Shown piece by piece: positions 55,341-63,155 of a stretch of 64,000 nucleotides of DNA. A program made the position numbers and the translations under genes. The stretch is from UBA1845 sp002338715. Lineage in GTDB: Bacteria; Planctomycetota; Phycisphaerae; UBA1845. Under the pieces are notes generated by a model that saw only the letters and a list, made by a program, of their open reading frames with translations, searched no databases and was not told the origin of the DNA. How positions within the stretch are numbered: the first letter of the stretch is position 1; every line of letters begins with the position of its first letter. The DNA lies in contig DAORAL010000025.1 of assembly GCA_035344155.1 (NCBI GenBank), forward strand, positions 1 to 64,000. Direction: 5' to 3'.

Positions 55341-56309
55341 ATGCAAGCATCGACATCCGAGCCCAATTCAATTTCGCACCTCTACCGCAATGCGATCGCT
55401 GCGATGTGGCTCGGTTTTGTCGTCAACCTCTTGCTCGCAGTCGTCAAGCTTGTAGCTGGTATCCTTGGGCACTCCACTGCGATGGCGGCTGACGCTGCGA
55501 ACTCCGTCGGCGATGCGCTCACGTCCGGCGTCACGATTATTGCGCTGCACTTTGCGCAGAAGCCTGCCGATCGCGAACACCCTTACGGTCACAGTCAGCT
55601 CGAAGGCGTTGCGGCGCTGACCGTGGCTGTGCTGATTGGTACGTCTGCGCTGGCGATCATCACGGAAGCCGTCCGCAGTTTGCCGCGTTCGCAAGAGGTT
55701 CCGCCGGGCTGGGTGATTTGGATTGCAGCCGGCAACGTGATCCTTAAGGAAATGCTCTTTCGCTATAAGCTGGCTGTCTCGCGTCGAACGAGGTCGCAGG
55801 TCATTCTCGCGCACGCGTGGGATCATCGCAGCGATGCGTTGTGCTCTGCCGCGGTGCTTGTGGGCCTTGCGGTTGTGCGCTTCGGCGGACCGAAACTGGT
55901 CTGGGCGGACGAAGTCGCCGCAATATTTGTGGCCTGCTTCATTTTGTTTTCGAGCGTTAAGCTATACCGCGAGACGGCCTCCGCGCTGATGGACGAACAG
56001 TGCGCTCCAGAGATTATCAAGGAAATCCACAACGCCGCCCAATCCACGCCCGGTGTCGCAAGGATCGAAACGCTGCGCGCCCGCCGATCCGGACTGGAAG
56101 TGCTGGTCGACATTCACGTGGAAGTCGACGGCGAACGAACCGTGCGAGACGGCCACCACATAGGCCACCTGGTCCAGGACAACATCATGCTGAAAGTAAC
56201 TGGTGTCTCGCACGTTCTGGTCCACGTCGAACCGACTGGAAACACGCAGCCTCCCCACCCATCAGCCCCAATCGCCAATAATGACGGCGCAGACGATCGC
56301 CCGCAATAA
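55341..56309 (+). CDS. Cation diffusion facilitator (metal efflux)
   Basis: A 322-residue inner-membrane transporter of the CDF family, which exports Zn, Fe, Mn or Co by proton antiport. Six membrane segments are expected; the signature GHSTAMAADAANSVGDALTSG in TM2 and ADREHPYGHSQLE before TM3 are present, including the metal-site residues of the family (Asp in TM2 and the TM5 motif AHAWDHRSDAL). A C-terminal ferredoxin-like cytosolic domain (about 215-300) holds ARRSGLEVLVDIHVEVD. Start 55341 has GGAGG four to five bases upstream; the longer open frame has no ribosome site. Metal specificity cannot be told from the sequence. Confidence 0.93.
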   Translation: MQASTSEPNSISHLYRNAIAAMWLGFVVNLLLAVVKLVAGILGHSTAMAADAANSVGDALTSGVTIIALHFAQKPADREHPYGHSQLEGVAALTVAVLIGTSALAIITEAVRSLPRSQEVPPGWVIWIAAGNVILKEMLFRYKLAVSRRTRSQVILAHAWDHRSDALCSAAVLVGLAVVRFGGPKLVWADEVAAIFVACFILFSSVKLYRETASALMDEQCAPEIIKEIHNAAQSTPGVARIETLRARRSGLEVLVDIHVEVDGERTVRDGHHIGHLVQDNIMLKVTGVSHVLVHVEPTGNTQPPHPSAPIANNDGADDRPQ

Positions 56310-56470
56310 TCGCGTCACTTTGGCGTTTACCTTGATTTACGGGGCATTCGTCGTCGCGTTCGGTCAACGCCCGAATACGATGAGGCTCTACACTGCGCCA
56401 TTCGGCTTTATCTTCGGACAGCGCCCATTCATATTCCATTGCCTTTGCGAAACGCGTTATTGGAGGCGGT

Positions 56471-58081
56471 ATGTCGAAAACGATTTTGATCTGGTTGTGC
56501 GTGGTGAGTTTTGCCCTTCTCGCGACGGCGGCTGAAATAAAAGAGAAAACCGGCTTGGTTCTTTGTGGCGACGGCGCATTTGAAGGCTACACGCTGTTCA
56601 CGCCCTTGCACTCAACGGACACATACCTTGTGAACATGGACGGCAAGGTTGTTCATAAATGGAAGGACAAATACACACCGGGTCAATCCCAATACCTGCT
56701 GAAAAACGGACACCTACTGCGAAGCGCCAATGACTCACGAAGCAGTGGGTTTCACGGCGGCGGAATCGGCGGGCGCATCCGTGAGTTGGACTGGAATGGC
56801 AAGCTCGTTTGGGATTACAAGTACGCCGACGACAAGCGGTGCCAGCACCATGACATTGAACCACTCCCCAATGGCAACGTCTTGATCCTCGCGTGGGAAA
56901 AGAAATTCGCGGAGGAGGTCATCGGCGCGGGGCGAGACCCCAGTCAACTCGATGACGATGAGTTGTGGCCGGATCATATCGTCGAAGTCAGGCGCCAAGG
57001 CAAAACCGATGGCCGAATCGTCTGGCAATGGCATGCGTGGGATCACTTGGTCCAGGACTTCAATCCAGACGTGAACAACCATGGCGATGTCGCCGCACAT
57101 CCCGAGTTGATCGACATCAACTTCGGCGGCGACTCGATGCACCTACCGCCCAAGGAATTAAATCGACTGCGCGCATTGGGGTACGTCGGCGGGCCAGCCC
57201 CGAAAGGCCGAGGACCAGAATCTGCCGATTGGCTTCACGGAAATTCGCTCAGCTACAACGAAGAACTCGACCAGATCCTCATCAGCGTTCATGGATTCAA
57301 TGAAATCTGGGTGATTGACCACAGCACCACGACCGCAGAATCCGCCAGTCACACCGGTGGACGATACGGAAAGGGCGGCGACCTGCTCTACCGCTGGGGC
57401 AATCCCCAGGCATACCGCGCCGGTACCGCGGCTGACCAAAAACTCTTCGGACAACACGACGCCACCTGGGTGAAAAGCCCATCCGGCGAGACGCACATTC
57501 TTGTTTTCAACAATGGCCGCAACCGTCCGGACGGTGACTATTCATCCGTCGATGAAATCGTCCCCCCGCTCAGGCCCGATGGAAGCTATTCGTTGGAATC
57601 CGGTGCGGCATATGGTCCAAGCCAACCGGTTTGGCAGTATACGCAATCAACCAAGTCCGACTTTTTCTCAAGTCATATTTCCGGAGCGCAGCGTTTGCCG
57701 AATGGGAATACGCTTGTTTGCGCAGGCGAGCAAGGAGACTTCTTCGAGGTCAATGCGCAAGGTGCCACTGTATGGCACTACATCAATCCCATCGAGGGCA
57801 ATCGCCCGAATGGCCGCCCACCACGTGGCAATCGAAGGCGTTCAAAGGGCAACGATGACAACCACGATCGCGCCCACCCACCGCGTCAGGGGCCACGCGG
57901 TCCCCGTGGCGACCGGCGTGGGACCGGTGTTGATCGGGGTGGTACAGGTGTTGATCGGCGTGGTCCCAATGGTGTTGGACGCGGTCCTTCCGAAGCCAAC
58001 GCAGTATTTCGCGCAACACGAATCGCGGCTGACGATCCGGCGATCAAGTCGCGCAAACTCTCGCCAAAGAACTCGGAGTAA
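56471..58081 (+). CDS. Arylsulfotransferase-like (ASST) exported protein
   Basis: Predicted exported six-bladed propeller protein of 536 residues related to ASST/arylsulfotransferase. A short signal peptide (WLCVVSFALLATAA) is followed by VNMDGKVVHKWKDK, LLKNGHLLRS, the HHDIEPLPNGNVLILAW block with likely active His residues, HGDVAAHPELIDINF, HGNSLSYNEELDQIL and QRLPNGNTLVCAG. In studied ASSTs a histidine carries the sulfuryl group between phenols, but many homologues have unknown roles. The C-terminus has an unusual Arg/Gly/Pro-rich stretch (about 445-510) with near-repeats of RRGTGVDR and RGPNGVGR, then ends with the usual FRATRIA segment. The ATG is four bases after GGAGG. Confidence 0.85.
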   Translation: MSKTILIWLCVVSFALLATAAEIKEKTGLVLCGDGAFEGYTLFTPLHSTDTYLVNMDGKVVHKWKDKYTPGQSQYLLKNGHLLRSANDSRSSGFHGGGIGGRIRELDWNGKLVWDYKYADDKRCQHHDIEPLPNGNVLILAWEKKFAEEVIGAGRDPSQLDDDELWPDHIVEVRRQGKTDGRIVWQWHAWDHLVQDFNPDVNNHGDVAAHPELIDINFGGDSMHLPPKELNRLRALGYVGGPAPKGRGPESADWLHGNSLSYNEELDQILISVHGFNEIWVIDHSTTTAESASHTGGRYGKGGDLLYRWGNPQAYRAGTAADQKLFGQHDATWVKSPSGETHILVFNNGRNRPDGDYSSVDEIVPPLRPDGSYSLESGAAYGPSQPVWQYTQSTKSDFFSSHISGAQRLPNGNTLVCAGEQGDFFEVNAQGATVWHYINPIEGNRPNGRPPRGNRRRSKGNDDNHDRAHPPRQGPRGPRGDRRGTGVDRGGTGVDRRGPNGVGRGPSEANAVFRATRIAADDPAIKSRKLSPKNSE

Positions 58082-58250
58082 TACAACGTCGCCACATCGT
58101 TTGTTACGTTCTTGTTATCACCGCAGCGCGACAGAATTTTACATGTCGCTTGGAAATACAACGTCGCCGTCGGCGTTTAGCTGATCAGTTGCGTGGTGTT
58201 CGCGCGACAACTGAATTGAATCTCATCAAAAATGAGACGGAGACCCAATC

Positions 58251-58952
58251 ATGAAAACCCTGAAAACCAATACCGTTTTGGTGGCAGCACTGTGTTTCGG
58301 ATTGGCGGCGTCTGCTTCGTACGCAGGGGGGAGACACCGTCAAGGAAAAGGCCCGGGCCATGGTCCGCAGCGCAATCATCCAGGCCAACGACACCATGGA
58401 TCACCGCTAATGATGTTTGACACGCTTGACCTGCTCCAGTCGGAAACAGCGCCGTTGAACTTCACGGTCGAAAACTTCCCAGCCGCCGACATCGACAGCA
58501 ATGGCACACTGGATGCCGAGGAGTGGACCACGTTCGCAACTGCGAAATACAACAAGCTGATCGAACACGTGTTGCATCGGCATCCTGAAATCGACATTGA
58601 CAGCGACGGCGTACTCGATGACGGCGAACTCGCAGCACTTAAAGCCGACATGACTGAACGCGTCAGCAATAAGTTGATAGAGCGGAAGCCTGATGCTGAT
58701 ATTGATTCCAGTGGTGAAATCTCAGTTGACGAAATCGAAGCCGTCCAAGCCGCAAAGCTTGCGAAGTTCCTCGAACGCAAACCCGATGCCGACCTGAACG
58801 GCGACGGAACATTGACGGCTGACGAGTTCGCGGCATTCCGATTGGTGAAATCAGCCAAGCAATCCAGCCAACCCGGAAGCCGCAGACCCGGCGGAGTCGG
58901 TCACAAGCGTGGTCATCGAGGCAAATCCTGCCGCAACCAAGTTGAGTCGTAA
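58251..58952 (+). CDS. Exported EF-hand calcium-binding protein
   Basis: A 233-residue exported protein. A signal peptide (LVAALCFGLAASASYAG) is followed by a basic Gly/His-rich linker and four EF-hand-type loops: DIDSNGTLDAEEW, DIDSDGVLDDGEL, DIDSSGEISVDEI and DLNGDGTLTADEF. Each keeps the Asp/Asn/Gly/Glu pattern of calcium ligands. The last 30 residues are basic (RRPGGVGHKRGHRGK). No catalytic motif is present, so it may bind calcium or a partner at the surface. GGAGA lies about nine bases before the ATG. It follows the ASST gene by 169 bases. Confidence 0.88.
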   Translation: MKTLKTNTVLVAALCFGLAASASYAGGRHRQGKGPGHGPQRNHPGQRHHGSPLMMFDTLDLLQSETAPLNFTVENFPAADIDSNGTLDAEEWTTFATAKYNKLIEHVLHRHPEIDIDSDGVLDDGELAALKADMTERVSNKLIERKPDADIDSSGEISVDEIEAVQAAKLAKFLERKPDADLNGDGTLTADEFAAFRLVKSAKQSSQPGSRRPGGVGHKRGHRGKSCRNQVES

Positions 58953-59245
58953 GTCGTGTTGATCACTTAAGACGCAGTCGCCTAAGGTGGGGATGGCGCT
59001 AACCGTGCCATCCTCGCCGGCTACTGCCGACACTTCCGCAATCCTTTGATCGGCGGCTGAAGAAACGTGCCGAGACAATCACTGCCCAGTACGCGCCGTT
59101 AATCGCGCCATCGACGCACCACTCGCCGCCATCGGCAAGATCGCAGTCAGCCGAATCAGCACGATCGAATCATCCGCCCCGGAGACGACCCGGATTCCAC
59201 TCCGGGCCGCCCTACTCCCTTTTCACTGGCATTGGATCGCCGAAC

Positions 59246-60154
59246 TCAATCGTTATGAATTTGAGAACCGCTTGCCAGGACCGCATTGGCAACGAGCGTA
59301 TCGTTGCTGTTGGCACGATTCTGGTTGTCTTGTTGCGGCTGACTTGCTTGTTGGTGCTGGTTAATTTCCGATCGTTCGGGTTTGTCCGATGTCGCATCGG
59401 TGAGGTTGTTAGCAGCAGCTTCCCTTATCGCCTTGACCGCTTCGTCTGTTTTCCAAACGTGGCCGGCAATCATCCGGAAATTCACCAGCGCCGCTTGATA
59501 CCCGTCGTACTCCGGCAGGACCGCAGCCGCTGTCGCATCACTGACCACCGCAACTTCAAACCCCTGCTCCACCAACTCCCGCATGTGCGACTCGGTGCAT
59601 AAGTTTGCGGACATGCCGGCTAAGATAACCTTGTCGATACCGCGCTTGCGAAGTTGGAGCGCGAGGTCGTTCGACTCCGGGCCATACACTTTGTGCGGAC
59701 TCGTCACAACGGTTTCACCATCTTCGATGTACTGCTTGTAGCGAGCCAACCAGTCGGCGCCGGATCCTGCGAATCCGTCCAGGTTCAACGCACCTTTTCG
59801 GTCAAACATGCCAATTTTGTGCATCAGTGCCTCCAGCGCCCCTTCGAATTTCCACTGATGATCGTGCTTGTAGTAATAGTGCGGAGAAACAAACACGGCA
59901 ATGCCGCTTTCTTCCGCCGCTTTGAACAATGCATCGATGTGCTCGACCGTTTGGTTTTCGGTGACACTCTTGCCGACAACGCCCCACGTCACGCCATCGG
60001 GGCTTAAGAAATCATTCTGCGGATCGGTGACAACCAGCGCGGTACGGCCCGGTTCAATGTCAAAGCCCGGATCGGGAAGTTGCGCCAATGCAGGGGCACT
60101 GACGGCTGTCGCGAAAGTCAAAATCAAGATCGATTTATTGGTTTTGGGTTTCAT
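59246..60154 (-). CDS. Exported isochorismatase-like cysteine hydrolase
   Basis: A 302-residue exported hydrolase. A signal peptide (SILILTFATAVSAPALA) precedes an isochorismatase fold (about 30-235). The triad is visible: Asp in VVTDPQNDFL, Lys in TSPHKVYGPES and Cys in AGMSANLCTESHMREL. The last 60 residues are rich in Gln/Asn (HQQASQPQQDNQNRANS), an unusual low-complexity tail. Cytosolic relatives hydrolyse amides such as nicotinamide or carbamates; the substrate here is unknown. Start 60154 has AAAGGA about eight bases upstream. It is the third gene of the operon beginning at 61267, after the AhpD-like and SnoaL-like genes. Confidence 0.88.
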   Translation of the reverse strand: MKPKTNKSILILTFATAVSAPALAQLPDPGFDIEPGRTALVVTDPQNDFLSPDGVTWGVVGKSVTENQTVEHIDALFKAAEESGIAVFVSPHYYYKHDHQWKFEGALEALMHKIGMFDRKGALNLDGFAGSGADWLARYKQYIEDGETVVTSPHKVYGPESNDLALQLRKRGIDKVILAGMSANLCTESHMRELVEQGFEVAVVSDATAAAVLPEYDGYQAALVNFRMIAGHVWKTDEAVKAIREAAANNLTDATSDKPERSEINQHQQASQPQQDNQNRANSNDTLVANAVLASGSQIHND

Positions 60155-60213
60155 CGTTTGTTTCCTTTGCTTTTCAATTGCGTTGTATATTGACGCAGAC
60201 AAATTCGGTGAAT

Positions 60214-60639
60214 CTAGTTGGCACTGCTGTAACGTCGCTCGTGCTCCTCGATTGGCACGTCGTTGATGCTGGCATCCCTCCGCCGCATCAGCCCGCTGTC
60301 GGCAAACTCCCACTGCTCATTTCCGTGCGCTCGAAACCATTGACCGGATTCGTCGCGCCACTCGTACTCAAATCGCACGGAAATTCGATTGTCCGTAAAC
60401 GCCCAAAGTTCCTTCATCAGTCGATAGTCAAGTTCCTTGGCCCACTTGCGGCGAAGAAATTCTTTGATCGCCGGTCGACCTTTAAGAAACTCGCTGCGAT
60501 TTCTCCATTGGGAATCTTCGGTGTAAGCAAGTGCGACCCGCTCTGGATCGCGCGAGTTCCAGGCATCTTCGGCGGCTTGGACTTTGGCACGCGCACTCTC
60601 AAGCGTGAACGGCGGTCTGATGTCGGTTGGTGACGCCAT
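60214..60639 (-). CDS. SnoaL/NTF2-like protein (DUF1348 type)
   Basis: A 141-residue cone-shaped NTF2-like protein. The blocks AEDAWNSRDPERVALAYTED, WRNRSEFLKGRPAIKEFLRRKWAKE, RISVRFEYEWRD and WEFADSGLMRRRDASIND match the DUF1348 family, members of which are small and cytosolic with no proven activity known to me. The start has AAGGAG six bases upstream. It lies between the AhpD-like gene (70 bases) and the isochorismatase (59 bases) on the same strand and is part of the likely sigma-54-dependent operon. Confidence 0.9.
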   Translation of the reverse strand: MASPTDIRPPFTLESARAKVQAAEDAWNSRDPERVALAYTEDSQWRNRSEFLKGRPAIKEFLRRKWAKELDYRLMKELWAFTDNRISVRFEYEWRDESGQWFRAHGNEQWEFADSGLMRRRDASINDVPIEEHERRYSSAN

Positions 60640-60709
60640 CGTATTCTCCTTTCTCAGAGCGGTTGGCCGGGCGGCGCTCACACCACCCGACCGATCCGCT
60701 CGTAGAAAC

Positions 60710-61267
60710 TCAGCATGCGCAAGCCGGCGCTGCCACAGGTTCAACTTCCGGAAAGTCCACCTTCGTCCCCGCAACATGGTTGAAGTAGTTCGTGAAAATG
60801 TTGAGCGCAACAACTGCAACGATCTCTGCGATCTCCACATCGTTGACGCCAACCGCTCGAACCGACGCGACATCCTCGTCGCTGACCCAACCGCGCTCTG
60901 CAACAATTCGGCGGGCGAACTTGAGGACCGCTTCCGTCTTGCGATCGGTGGACGTACCGCGCCGGCTGTCGGCGATTTCTTCGTCACCCAAACCCGCCAT
61001 CTTCCCGAGCGCACTGTGCGCGGCCAGGCAGTACTGACACCGATTCACTTCGCCAACCGTCAAAGCGATTTGCTCACGAAGCTTGGTTGACAGGCTGCTC
61101 TGCCCAAGGGTGTTGCTGAAACCCAGGTACGCTTCCAGGACGGCTGGCGAGTTCGCCATGGTTCGCATGAGGTTCGGGGTCATCCCCAGTTTCTTCTGAA
61201 CGCCATTGAGAAGCGTCTTGGCTTTGGGTTCAGCTTCGGCGGTTTCGATTGCTTTCAAACGTGGCAT
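60710..61267 (-). CDS. Carboxymuconolactone decarboxylase/AhpD-like protein
   Basis: A 185-residue all-helical protein of the CMD family. The redox motif CQYCLAAH (about residues 77-84) is the CxxC-x3-H site of AhpD-type peroxidase-linked proteins. TPNLMRTMANSPAVLEAYLGF at the N-terminus is typical of the peroxidase-related subgroup, which often reduces organic peroxides or alkylhydroperoxides. It ends in a Cys pair, ACAC. GGAG lies seven bases before the ATG. It is the first gene of the operon facing the sigma-54 regulator; a -24/-12 promoter is seen about 70 bases upstream. Confidence 0.92.
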   Translation of the reverse strand: MPRLKAIETAEAEPKAKTLLNGVQKKLGMTPNLMRTMANSPAVLEAYLGFSNTLGQSSLSTKLREQIALTVGEVNRCQYCLAAHSALGKMAGLGDEEIADSRRGTSTDRKTEAVLKFARRIVAERGWVSDEDVASVRAVGVNDVEIAEIVAVVALNIFTNYFNHVAGTKVDFPEVEPVAAPACAC

Positions 61268-61334
61268 TGTTGGACTCCATCTGACTTGTTAAGGACTCGA
61301 CCGTGCCAATCACGGCCCGACGTGAGTCATTAAG

Positions 61335-61350
61335 TGCACATGGTGTGCCA
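61335..61350 (-). promoter_or_regulatory. Sigma-54 (-24/-12) promoter for the 61267 operon
   Basis: On the minus strand the sequence TGGCACACCATGTGCA matches the sigma-54 consensus TGGCAC-N5-TTGCA at all but one conserved position, with the required GG and GC 10 bases apart. Transcription would begin about 57 bases before the ATG at 61267. A divergent gene encodes a sigma-54 activator, which strongly supports it. A palindrome CGCAATTGCG at 61421-61430 could be an activator site. Confidence 0.75.
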
Positions 61351-61483
61351 ACCAGAAACTTGCGCGTAAGTCACTTTTATTCATACATTTACGAATCCTC
61401 ATCCAATGCGGCAACGAAAACGCAATTGCGTCGTCCGCGAAAATGCGTTGCGAACTTTCGTCGTCTTGTTATGCTCGACAGAT

Positions 61484-63106
61484 ATGCCAGCCCTCGGCGA
61501 ACGAATGTCGGTATCGGATGCATTGAAGAACCTGCTGCTTGATATTGCCCGGCAGCAGTCGCTCGATGCCGTCATGCGCAAAGTGGTCGAAGGGTTGGCC
61601 GGCGAGGAGCACATAGCACTCGCCCGCATCTGGCTCATTCGCCCCGGCGACATTTGCTCCACCTGCCCGATGGCGCGCGAATGCCCGGACCAAACCCGTT
61701 GCCTGCACCTCGCCGCCAGCGCCGGTCGCTCGATCAAACGCGACGGACCAACATGGGGACGAACCGATGGCGCATTCGCTCGATTTCCCATGGGTGTCCG
61801 AAAAGTCGGCAGGGTCGGCGCGACCGGTGAATGCATCGCCGCGCTCGACGTCATCGAGAACCCGGAATGGATCGTTCGCATGGACTGGGCGCGGGAGGAG
61901 GCGATACGTGGTTTTGTCGGGCAACCACTCGTATTCAAAGGCGAGATCCTGGGTGTGCTGGCAATCTTTACCCGCTCACCGCTCGGACAGCATTGCCTGG
62001 ATTGGCTTCGAATGATCGCCGACCTCGTCGCAGCCTCTATCGCCAACGCGCGGGCCTTTGACGAAATCCAAACCCTTCGAACACAACTTGAGTTGGAAAA
62101 TGCCTATCTGAAGGAAGAGGTTTCCGATGCCCGTGCATTCGGCGAGATCGTCGGACAAAGCCCTGCACTTCGTAACATCATCCAGCAGATCGAACTTGTC
62201 GCCCCCACCGATGCCAGCGTCTTGATCCTCGGTGAATCGGGAACCGGCAAGGAACTTGTTGCACAGGAAATTCATCGTCGAAGCCAGCGACGCGAGCGGA
62301 CGATGGTTCGCGTCAACTGCGCGTCGGTTCCGCGGGAGTTGTACGAAAGCGAATTCTTCGGCCACACCAAAGGCGCGTTCACCGGCGCGCTCAGGGACCG
62401 GGTCGGTCGTTTTGGACTGGCGGATGGCGGGACCCTTCTCTTGGACGAAGTTGGCGAAATACCGTTGGAACTCCAGGGCAAACTTCTGCGCGTCCTCCAG
62501 GAAGGAAGCTATGAAAGAGTCGGGGAAGAAAAAACCAGGGAAGTCGACATACGACTCATCGCGGCCACGAATCGTGACTTAAAATCCGAAGTCGAAGCGG
62601 GCCGCTTCCGCCAGGACCTGTTTTACAGGCTCAACGTCTTTCCCATCGAAGTGCCGCCCCTTCGCAAACGCAAGGAAGACATACCGCTGTTGGCCGACCT
62701 CTTCCTCAAGCAGGCGTCTCGCCGGTTCAATCGTGAAATGAAGGGGTTGAGTCAAGGCAATATTCTGGCGCTACAGGCCTACGATTGGCCGGGCAACGTG
62801 CGCGAGTTGCTCAATGTCATTGAACGCGCCGTCATCACCTCCCGGGCCAGCGCCCTGCGCATTGACCTTCCGCAGACCGCGCCCACCAAGGGTCGCAGAG
62901 TCGCACCGACAACATCGTCAGCGCATTCATTCGTAGTAACCGACGATGAAATGAAACGCCGCGAACGCGAGAATATTCTGATCGCACTCAATCAAACCAA
63001 TTGGCAAGTTCACGGTCCGGGCGGTGCAGCCGAACTCCTCGGCGTAAGACCCACCACCCTCGCGTCGCGAATCAAGCGAATGGGCCTAACCCGCACCACC
63101 ACATGA
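61484..63106 (+). CDS. Sigma-54-dependent transcriptional activator with Cys-containing GAF domain
   Basis: A 540-residue enhancer-binding protein. An N-terminal GAF domain (about 10-185) carries four closely spaced Cys, C-x2-C-x5-C-x5-C (residues 58, 61, 67, 73). These could hold a metal or Fe-S cluster or act as thiol sensor (inference). The AAA+ domain (about 220-455) has Walker A GESGTGKE, the sigma-54 contact loop GAFTGA, Walker B GGTLLLDEVGE and the arginine-rich LFYRLNVFPIEVPPLR segment. A Fis-type HTH (GGAAELLGVRPTTLASRIKRMG) closes the protein. It probably activates the divergent operon through the -24/-12 promoter at 61335-61350. The start is uncertain: ATG 61406, 61484 and 61505 all lack good ribosome sites. 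Confidence 0.92.
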   Translation: MPALGERMSVSDALKNLLLDIARQQSLDAVMRKVVEGLAGEEHIALARIWLIRPGDICSTCPMARECPDQTRCLHLAASAGRSIKRDGPTWGRTDGAFARFPMGVRKVGRVGATGECIAALDVIENPEWIVRMDWAREEAIRGFVGQPLVFKGEILGVLAIFTRSPLGQHCLDWLRMIADLVAASIANARAFDEIQTLRTQLELENAYLKEEVSDARAFGEIVGQSPALRNIIQQIELVAPTDASVLILGESGTGKELVAQEIHRRSQRRERTMVRVNCASVPRELYESEFFGHTKGAFTGALRDRVGRFGLADGGTLLLDEVGEIPLELQGKLLRVLQEGSYERVGEEKTREVDIRLIAATNRDLKSEVEAGRFRQDLFYRLNVFPIEVPPLRKRKEDIPLLADLFLKQASRRFNREMKGLSQGNILALQAYDWPGNVRELLNVIERAVITSRASALRIDLPQTAPTKGRRVAPTTSSAHSFVVTDDEMKRRERENILIALNQTNWQVHGPGGAAELLGVRPTTLASRIKRMGLTRTTT

Positions 63107-63155
63107 ACCGCAACCGGTAATAGGTGCGTCGCAAGGACCGGCGAACTGTGCGGTG

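Noticed and set aside
59189..59206. CCCGGA/TCCGGG hairpin after the isochorismatase gene
   Set aside because: Only six pairs and no T-run on the minus strand; insufficient for a terminator call.
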